This document shows positions 5,962-10,474 of a DNA stretch of 10,474 nt, piece by piece. Within the stretch, counting starts at the first letter, position 1; every line of letters begins with the position of its first letter. A program made the translations under genes and the position numbers. The notes below the pieces were generated by a model. The model was not told the origin of the DNA and made no database searches. It saw only the letters and a program-made list of their open reading frames with translations. The DNA is from Candidatus Elarobacter sp. GTDB lineage: Bacteria > Vulcanimicrobiota > Vulcanimicrobiia > Vulcanimicrobiales > Vulcanimicrobiaceae. Location: contig JASLGJ010000438.1 in NCBI GenBank assembly GCA_030150085.1, forward strand, positions 1 to 10,474, in the 5' to 3' direction.

Positions 5962-5970
5962 GGCGGGCGG

Positions 5971-5997
5971 CGGGTCGCGAGGGGCGACTCGCGCCCG
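5971..5997. terminator. GC-rich hairpin between convergent genes, possible bidirectional terminator
   Basis: CGGG-t-CGCGAG (5971-5981) pairs with CTCGCG-CCCG (5988-5997) around a GGGCGA loop: 10 pairs with a single bulged T. It sits 9 nt after the stop of the NarL-type regulator and 9 nt from the stop of the convergent permease. There is no U-tract on either strand, so it would not be a classical intrinsic terminator. Confidence 0.5.
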
Positions 5998-6006
5998 GCC
6001 CGGGCT

Positions 6007-7467
6007 TCAGAGCTCGCGCCCGGCCTTGCGGAAACCGTACGCGAAGTAGAAGACCAGCCCGACCAAGAGCCACGCGCCGAACCAGGCGAAGGTGATCGTG
6101 CCCAGGCCGAGGACGGCCAGCATGGCGGTGATCACGATGCCCAGGATCGCGGTGACCCAGACGAACGGGGTGCGGAAGGGGCGCGGAATGTCGGGCCGCT
6201 TGACGCGCATCACCAGCACGCCCAGGCAGACCGCGATGAACGCGCTCATGGTCCCGATGTTGACCAGCGAGAGCAGCAAGTCCAGCGGCACGATCAAGGT
6301 GAAGAGCGCGACGACCAGGCCGGTGATGATCGACATGCGGGCCGGGGTGTGGAAGCGCGGGTGGATGTCGGCCACCGCCGGGGGCAGCATGTTGTCGCGC
6401 GCCATGGCGAAGAAGATGCGCGACTGGCCCAGCAGCGAGATCAGCGCGACCGAGGCCGTGCCGGCCAGCACGCCGATGCGGATGATCCACTCCGCCCAGG
6501 GCAGGTGCAGCGGCGCGAGCGCCGACTGGAGCGGGGTGTCGATGTTGACTTGCTGCCAGGGCACCGCGCCGACCAGCACGATCGCGACCGCGCAGTAGAG
6601 CACCGTGCCGATCAGCAGCGAGCCGATCACGCCGACCGGGATGTCGCGCGGCGGGTTCACGCACTCCTCGGAGGTCGTGGTCGCGGTGTCGAACCCGATG
6701 TAGGTGAAGAAGACCAGCGCCGCGCCGCCGAAGATGCCGGTCGGGATCGCGTCCTTGTCGAGCGGCCCGACCCAGCCGACGGGGTTGAACGGGGTCAGGT
6801 TCTGCGGGTGGAACAGCGCCAGCCCGGTGATGATGAAGGCCAGCAGCGCGGCGACCTTGATGACGACCAGCGTGTTGTTGGTGCGCGCCGTCTCGCGGAT
6901 GCCGATCACGATCAGCACCGTCAGCAGCAGCACGAACAGCGCGCCGATCAGGTCGATCGAGGAGTGACTCCAGTCGATGTCCCACCAGGACGCGCCGTGC
7001 GCGAGCACCGCCTTCGCCAGCACGGGCGGAAGCTGGGCTCCGGTCAGCGCGTGCAGCGCCTCCTGGAACGACTGCGAGAACTGCTGCGAGACCGGCGCGG
7101 CCGAGATCGCGTACTCCAGGATCAGGTTCCAGCCGATGATCCAGCCGACGACCTGACCCAGCGTGGCGTAGGCGAAGGTGTAGGCGCTGCCCGCGCTGGG
7201 GATGACCGCGCCCAGCTCGGCATAGCACAGCGCCGCGAGCAGCGAGGCGAACCCGGCCAGCACGAAGGCCAGCACGACCGCCGGGCCGGCCTTGTGAACG
7301 CCCGGCCCGATGGTGGTGAAGATGCCCCCGCCGATCATCGTGCCCAAGCCGATCGCGATCAGGTCGCGCCCGCGCAGGGCCCGTTTGAGCTGGCTGGCGT
7401 CGGTCCGGGCCCGCATGGCGTCGACGGAGGTCCTGCGGAAGAGCCGTCCGAGGAAACTCTGGGTCAT
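6007..7467 (-). CDS. APC-superfamily amino acid permease, cationic amino acid transporter (CAT) type (486 aa)
   Basis: This is an inner-membrane secondary transporter with about 12 predicted membrane segments and a short basic cytoplasmic N-terminus. The first membrane helix carries GLGTMIGGGIFTTIG (41-54 region), the glycine-rich substrate-binding motif of APC transporters. FDTATTTSEECVNPPRDIPV (259-278) is the hallmark between TM6 and TM7 of the CAT/YfnA-like group. GQSRIFFAMARDNMLPP (347-363) and RFHTPARMSIITG (371-383) are also typical. Length is normal for bacterial CAT proteins, which take up amino acids with protons; the exact substrate cannot be told. The ATG at 7467 fits the family start, though no clear ribosome-binding site precedes it. 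It is convergent with the NarL-type regulator and divergent from the Nudix gene, so it is probably a single-gene unit. Confidence 0.95.
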   Translation of the reverse strand: MTQSFLGRLFRRTSVDAMRARTDASQLKRALRGRDLIAIGLGTMIGGGIFTTIGPGVHKAGPAVVLAFVLAGFASLLAALCYAELGAVIPSAGSAYTFAYATLGQVVGWIIGWNLILEYAISAAPVSQQFSQSFQEALHALTGAQLPPVLAKAVLAHGASWWDIDWSHSSIDLIGALFVLLLTVLIVIGIRETARTNNTLVVIKVAALLAFIITGLALFHPQNLTPFNPVGWVGPLDKDAIPTGIFGGAALVFFTYIGFDTATTTSEECVNPPRDIPVGVIGSLLIGTVLYCAVAIVLVGAVPWQQVNIDTPLQSALAPLHLPWAEWIIRIGVLAGTASVALISLLGQSRIFFAMARDNMLPPAVADIHPRFHTPARMSIITGLVVALFTLIVPLDLLLSLVNIGTMSAFIAVCLGVLVMRVKRPDIPRPFRTPFVWVTAILGIVITAMLAVLGLGTITFAWFGAWLLVGLVFYFAYGFRKAGREL

Positions 7468-7529
7468 GGGGCGGAGGTGCGACGGACCGTGAAGCGATTC
7501 ATCCCACCCCGCGGCGCGGCGGACGAGGC
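7468..7529. promoter_or_regulatory. 62-nt divergent region between permease and Nudix gene
   Basis: The permease and Nudix genes point away from each other across these 62 nt, so promoters for both are expected here or inside the opposing gene's start. No clear promoter boxes or inverted repeats were recognised. Confidence 0.35.
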
Positions 7530-8078
7530 ATGAGCGGCGCGGGCTACGTGCGCCACGCCAAGCGGGTGGTGTACGAGAACCGCTGGCTGCGCTTCGAGTC
7601 GCACGCCATCGTCCACCCCACCGGGGTGCCGGGCGAGCACGGTCTGGTCGTCACGCCGCCCGCCAGCGCGGCGGTGCTGCTCGACGGCGACACGGTGCTG
7701 CTGGTGCGCCAGCCGCGCTTCGCGGTCGACGCGCTGGTGCTCGAGGTCGTCAAGGGCGGGCGCGGGCCGGACGAGGACGCCCTGGCCTGCGCGGTGCGCG
7801 AGTCGCGCGAGGAGGCCGGCGTCGTCGCCGCGCGCTGGGACGCGCTGGGCATCGCCTACGAGATCCCGAGCATCGTCGAGCACCCGGTCGCGCTGTTCCT
7901 GGGCCGCGGCCTCAGCCCCGCGCCGCTGGAGCGCGAAGCGGTCGAGCGGATCGAGATCGTCCGCCTGCCGCTGACCGACGCGCTGGAAGCGTGCGCCGAC
8001 GGCCGGATCGACGACGCGGTCACCGCGCTGGCCCTGCTGCGCGCGGCTCGTGCGGTGCGCGCGAGCGCGCCGTGCTGA
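7530..8078 (+). CDS. Nudix hydrolase, ADP-ribose pyrophosphatase-like (182 aa)
   Basis: A complete Nudix box spans residues 76-98: G76, E82, R90-E91, E94-E95 and G97-V98 have exact canonical spacing (G-x5-E-x7-RE-x2-EE-x-G). It is preceded by VLLVRQPRFAVDALVLEVVKG, which matches the VRQYR...LE pattern of ADP-ribose and related pyrophosphatases (NudF/NudE-like). These enzymes split nucleoside diphosphates linked to another moiety using Mg2+, and act in the cytoplasm. The exact substrate is uncertain because the usual ELPAG is LEVVKGG here, closer to the NudE-type LPKG. The start ATG at 7530 has a weak purine stretch upstream (GGACGAGG). The length is typical. The tail (RAARAVRASAPC) is Ala/Arg-rich and low-complexity. 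No functional link to its neighbours is apparent. Confidence 0.92.
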   Translation: MSGAGYVRHAKRVVYENRWLRFESHAIVHPTGVPGEHGLVVTPPASAAVLLDGDTVLLVRQPRFAVDALVLEVVKGGRGPDEDALACAVRESREEAGVVAARWDALGIAYEIPSIVEHPVALFLGRGLSPAPLEREAVERIEIVRLPLTDALEACADGRIDDAVTALALLRAARAVRASAPC

Positions 8079-8103
8079 GAGCGCGCTTCCAGCTTGGCGC
8101 GTG

Positions 8104-8119
8104 GGCGCTGGTGAGCGCC
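8104..8119. terminator. Hairpin after the Nudix gene, possible terminator
   Basis: GGCGCT (8104-8109) and AGCGCC (8114-8119) form a perfect 6-bp stem with a GGTG tetraloop, 25 nt after the Nudix stop in the gap between convergent genes. No U-tract follows. The rest of the 150-nt gap (8079-8228) shows no supported gene. Confidence 0.4.
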
Positions 8120-8133
8120 GATGTCGTCGCGCC

Positions 8134-8145
8134 GAGCCCGGGCTC
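8134..8145. repeat. 12-bp perfect palindrome in convergent gap
   Basis: GAGCCCGGGCTC reads the same on both strands. Together with the hairpin at 8104-8119 it may help separate the convergent Nudix and adenosyltransferase transcripts. A chance occurrence in GC-rich sequence is also possible. Confidence 0.35.
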
Positions 8146-8228
8146 TGGAGCTGCGCTCGCGCTGGCCGCTCGCGACGCCCTGAGAAGCACGCCATGACGA
8201 AAGCACACCGGCCGATGCGCGCGCGGCG

Positions 8229-8855
8229 CTATCCCGGCGGCGCGGTCTTCGCGTTCCAGAGCGCTTCGGGCTGGTCCAGCGCCCAGTTGATCCAGCGCGA
8301 CCAGACGAAGAGCGCGTCCGACAGGCGGTTCACGTAGCGCACCACGTCTTGCGAGATGCCCTCGTCGTTCTCGCGCAGCGCGATCAGCAGCCGCTCCGCC
8401 CGGCGGCAGACGGTGCGGGCCTGGTGCAGAAAGGCGCCCGCGTACGAGCCGCCGGGGTGGATGAAGTTGGCCAGCGGCTCGAGGTCCTGCTGAGCTCGGT
8501 CGATGGCGCGCTCCAGCGCGGTCGCATCGTCCGGGGTGACCAGCGGCATGCCCTCCCAGCGGTCCTTCGGGAGCGTCGCGAGGTCGCTCCCGACGTTGAA
8601 CAGCACGTCCTGGGTCCAGGCCAGCCAGCCGTCCAGCTCGGCCGCGACGGCGTGGGCGCGGGCCAGGTCCTGCACCGGGCGGGTGCGGCCGACCTCGGCC
8701 AGGGCCGTGCGGGCCAGCCCGACCACCGACGAGAGCTCGTCGATCGTGCCGTAGGCCTCGATCCGCGGGGCGTTCTTGCGGACCCGCTGGCCGCCGACCA
8801 GGCCGGTGGTTCCGTCGTCGCCGGTGCGGGTGTAGATGCGGGTCAGCTTCGGCAC
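8229..8855 (-). CDS. Cob(I)alamin adenosyltransferase, PduO/MMAB type (208 aa)
   Basis: The enzyme transfers the 5'-deoxyadenosyl group of ATP to cob(I)alamin to make adenosylcobalamin. Family motifs appear in order: IYTRTGDDGTTGLVGG (7-22, ATP binding), GTIDELSSVVGLAR (36-49), LANFIHPGGS (128-137), ARTVCRRAERLL (146-157) and YVNRLSDALFVWSRWIN (174-190). The frame is open further upstream to a TTG at 8930, but family members begin with M-x-KLTRIYTRTGDDG. The GTG at 8855 (giving VPKLTRIYTRTG) is therefore chosen, although no clear ribosome-binding site precedes it. Length is close to the family norm. A complete active site is visible, so it should be functional. It diverges from proS across 56 nt. 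No B12-dependent enzyme or riboswitch is visible nearby. Confidence 0.94.
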   Translation of the reverse strand: MPKLTRIYTRTGDDGTTGLVGGQRVRKNAPRIEAYGTIDELSSVVGLARTALAEVGRTRPVQDLARAHAVAAELDGWLAWTQDVLFNVGSDLATLPKDRWEGMPLVTPDDATALERAIDRAQQDLEPLANFIHPGGSYAGAFLHQARTVCRRAERLLIALRENDEGISQDVVRYVNRLSDALFVWSRWINWALDQPEALWNAKTAPPG

Positions 8856-8911
8856 GTCGCAGGCTTCTGACAGGACGGTTCCCGACCTCCGCGAACCCCG
8901 CTCGGTTGCCG
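8856..8911. promoter_or_regulatory. 56-nt divergent region between adenosyltransferase and proS
   Basis: Two essential-looking genes diverge here with starts at 8855 (-) and 8912 (+). No promoter boxes or ribosome-binding sites could be identified with confidence. At least one transcript may be leaderless or start inside the neighbouring gene. Confidence 0.3.
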
Positions 8912-10345
8912 ATGGAACGCATTCCGACAAAGTCCGCCGACCTCTCCGAGTGGTACAACACCGTCTGCTACCGGGCCGAGCTCGTCTCGCAGGCCCCCGT
9001 GCGCGGCTGCCTGGTGCTGCGGCCCTACGGCTTCGGGCTGTGGGAGCGGCTCCAGGCCGAGCTCGACCGGCGCTTCAAGGAGACCGGCCACGAGAACGCC
9101 TACTTCCCGCTCCTCATCCCCGAGTCGCTGATCGCCAAGGAGGCCGAGCACGTCGAGGGCTTCGCGCCCGAGGTGGCCTGGGTCACCCAGGGCGGCACCG
9201 AGCAGCTGACCGAGCGGCTCGCGATCCGGCCCACCTCCGAGGTGATCATCGGCGTGATGTACGCCGAGTGGATCCAGTCGTACCGCGACCTGCCGGTGCT
9301 GATCAACCAGTGGGTCAACGTGATGCGCTGGGAAAAGCGGACCCGCCCGTTCCTGCGCACGGCGGAGTTCCTGTGGCAGGAAGGCCACACCGCGCACGCC
9401 ACCCAGGCCGAGGCGGCCGAGGAGGTGGCGCGCATGCTCGAGGTCTACCGCGAGGTGGCCGAGGACGTCTGCGGCGTGCCGGTCTACAAGGGCGAGAAGT
9501 CGGTCGGCGAGCGCTTCGCGGGGGCTGACCACACCTACTCGATCGAGGCCCTGATGCCCGACGGGCGGGCGCTGCAGTCGGCCACCTCGCACGAGCTGGG
9601 GCAGAACTTCGCCCGCGCCTACGACATCACGTTCGCCGCCGAGGACCAGACCCAGCAGTACTGCTGGACCACCTCGTGGGGCATGTCGTGGCGCATGCTG
9701 GGCGCGCTGATCATGACCCACGGCGACGACCGCGGCCTGCGCATCCCGCCCAAGATGGCGCCGGTCGAGGTGGTGATCGTGCCCATCCCGCGCGGCGACA
9801 CGACCGCGCTCGACGCGGCCGCGCGCGACCTGTACCAGCGGTGCAAGGCGGCCGGGCTGCGGGTCAAGCTGGACGACCGGCCGGGCCAGTCGCCGGGCTA
9901 CAAGTTCAACGAGTGGGACATGCGCGGGGTGCCGGTCCGCCTGGAGCTGGGCAACCGCGACCTCGAGGCCGGGGTGGCGACGCTGGTCCGGCGCGACAAA
10001 GCGGTCAAGGAAGAGGGTCAGAAGCAGCAGGTCCCGCTCGACCAAGTGGTGGGCTTCATCCCCACCGTGCTCGAGCAGATCCAGCACGACCTGTTCGCGC
10101 AGGCCAAGACGTTCTTGCAGGACCACACCATCGCCACGCTCGACCGGGCCGAGTTCTTCCGCCTGCTGGAGGAGCGCGCGGGGATGATCGACGTGCCCTG
10201 GTGCGGCCGCCCGGAGTGCGAGGAGGCGGTCAAGGAAGCGACCAAGGCCGCGACCCGCAACCTGCGCGAGCCGGCCCGCGCCGAGCGCTGCGTGCCGTGC
10301 GGCGAGCCGGCCCGGTACCAGGCCTATTTCGCCCAGAGCTACTGA
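8912..10345 (+). CDS. proS: Prolyl-tRNA synthetase, archaeal/eukaryal-like short type (477 aa)
   Basis: This class II aminoacyl-tRNA synthetase charges tRNA-Pro with proline. The sequence begins MERIPTKSADLSEWYNTV, typical of the archaeal/eukaryal-like group, and GCLVLRPYGFGLWERLQ holds the motif 1 region. Motif 2 is at about 139-157 (RWEKRTRPFLRTAEFLWQEG). Motif 3 lies in GDDRGLRIPPKMAPVEVV (from about 271). Only about 110 residues separate motifs 2 and 3, so the editing insertion of the E. coli-type enzyme is absent. The anticodon-binding domain covers about 285-385. A C-terminal zinc-ribbon-like domain follows with cysteines at 431, 436, 460 and 463, and the family's terminal YFAQSY. The ATG at 8912 is preferred over the TTG two codons earlier. 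The length matches the family. Confidence 0.97.
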   Translation: MERIPTKSADLSEWYNTVCYRAELVSQAPVRGCLVLRPYGFGLWERLQAELDRRFKETGHENAYFPLLIPESLIAKEAEHVEGFAPEVAWVTQGGTEQLTERLAIRPTSEVIIGVMYAEWIQSYRDLPVLINQWVNVMRWEKRTRPFLRTAEFLWQEGHTAHATQAEAAEEVARMLEVYREVAEDVCGVPVYKGEKSVGERFAGADHTYSIEALMPDGRALQSATSHELGQNFARAYDITFAAEDQTQQYCWTTSWGMSWRMLGALIMTHGDDRGLRIPPKMAPVEVVIVPIPRGDTTALDAAARDLYQRCKAAGLRVKLDDRPGQSPGYKFNEWDMRGVPVRLELGNRDLEAGVATLVRRDKAVKEEGQKQQVPLDQVVGFIPTVLEQIQHDLFAQAKTFLQDHTIATLDRAEFFRLLEERAGMIDVPWCGRPECEEAVKEATKAATRNLREPARAERCVPCGEPARYQAYFAQSY

Positions 10346-10349
10346 CCCG

Positions 10350-10474
10350 ATCCGCCGTCGGCGAATCCGCGGCGGTCCTCGCTTCGCCGCGGCCTCCTCG
10401 ACCTTGCTGCTCGCCTTGGCGTTGGCTGGGCCCGCGGGCGCGGCCGGCGCCGGGGCGGCCGCGGCCGACCCGCG
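10350..10474 (+). CDS. Possible N-terminus of a secreted protein, cut by window end
   Basis: In the frame containing base 10404 there is a signal-peptide-like stretch: STLLLALALAGPAGAAGAG, then AAAADP at the window edge. It is preceded by the basic run IRRRRIRGGPRF. No ATG or GTG starts this frame in the visible sequence. Candidates are TTG at 10404 (which would leave no basic N-region) or rare ATC/ATT codons at 10350/10326. The basic run is also what the proS terminator hairpin encodes, so it may not be translated. The true start could differ, and no function can be assigned. Confidence 0.3.
   Translation, partial: MRRRRIRGGPRFAAASSTLLLALALAGPAGAAGAGAAAADP
10352..10375 (+). terminator. Hairpin directly after proS, probable terminator
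   Basis: CCGCCG-t-CGG (10352-10361) pairs with CCG-CGGCGG (10367-10375) around a CGAAT loop: nine pairs with one bulged T, starting 6 nt after the proS stop. There is no U-tract (TCCTCGCTTCG follows). The architecture, with a single bulged T in the 5' arm, mirrors the hairpin at 5971-5997. Confidence 0.5.

Noticed and set aside
6349-7533. 394-codon + strand frame opposite the permease
   Set aside because: It is Asp/Arg/Gln-rich shadow of the permease gene, whose membrane motifs are unambiguous.
8194-8337. Small + strand frame starting MTKAHRP in the convergent gap
   Set aside because: Most of it lies antisense to the end of the adenosyltransferase and no motif is visible.
8856-8930. Longer N-terminus of the adenosyltransferase from TTG at 8930
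   Set aside because: It would overlap the proS start, and the extra residues are absent from the family. The GTG at 8855 gives the usual beginning.
8020-8961. 313-codon - strand frame overlapping the adenosyltransferase
   Set aside because: It overlaps a gene with a full set of PduO motifs and shows no domain of its own.
1-10474. CRISPR arrays, transposase genes, tRNA/rRNA genes, defence systems
   Set aside because: No spaced direct repeats, transposase motifs, cloverleaf-like segments or defence-gene motifs were seen.

Overview
This is a very GC-rich bacterial chromosome window with densely packed genes on both strands. The outer-membrane polysaccharide-export protein (Wza/OPX type) together with an inner-membrane Wzc-like co-polymerase indicates a diderm (two-membrane) organism. 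The bacterial-type two-component regulators and the short archaeal/eukaryal-type prolyl-tRNA synthetase fit several high-GC phyla. I cannot fix the phylum from sequence alone; a poorly cultured high-GC diderm lineage such as Eremiobacterota/Vulcanimicrobiota is only a guess. No rRNA, tRNA, CRISPR array, insertion sequence or prophage gene was seen.

Region 1 (1-4271, + strand) is the 3' end of a surface-polysaccharide operon. It holds the C-terminal end of a sugar C-methyltransferase, a putative Fe(II)/2-oxoglutarate-dependent oxygenase, a periplasmic/outer-membrane export protein with SLBB domains, and a Wzz/Wzc-type chain-length regulator fused to a BY-kinase-like ATPase. The first three genes overlap by ATGA and the fourth follows after 5 nt, so they are almost certainly co-transcribed. 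The likely logic is to modify a sugar or glycan and then control its polymer length and export it.

Region 2 (4272-5961, + strand) carries two orphan response regulators with no histidine kinase in view: an OmpR-type protein and a NarL/LuxR-type protein with an incomplete acidic pocket. The 179-nt gap before the first is packed with inverted repeats. These include a 17-bp bulged stem, and an 8-bp hairpin that puts the start codon in its loop and most of the ribosome-binding site in its stem. The second regulator has a perfect 9-bp inverted repeat starting 20 nt into its coding region. Post-transcriptional control of both regulators is the most interesting possibility in the window. Their position suggests, but does not prove, control of the polysaccharide operon.

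Region 3 (5962-8228) holds a CAT-family APC amino acid permease (- strand), convergent with the second regulator across a strong GC hairpin. A Nudix hydrolase (+ strand) diverges from the permease.

Region 4 (8229-10474) holds a PduO-type cob(I)alamin adenosyltransferase (- strand), diverging from prolyl-tRNA synthetase (+ strand) across 56 nt. A hairpin follows proS, and then comes what may be the start of a secreted protein cut by the window edge. Regions 3 and 4 look like ordinary housekeeping genes.
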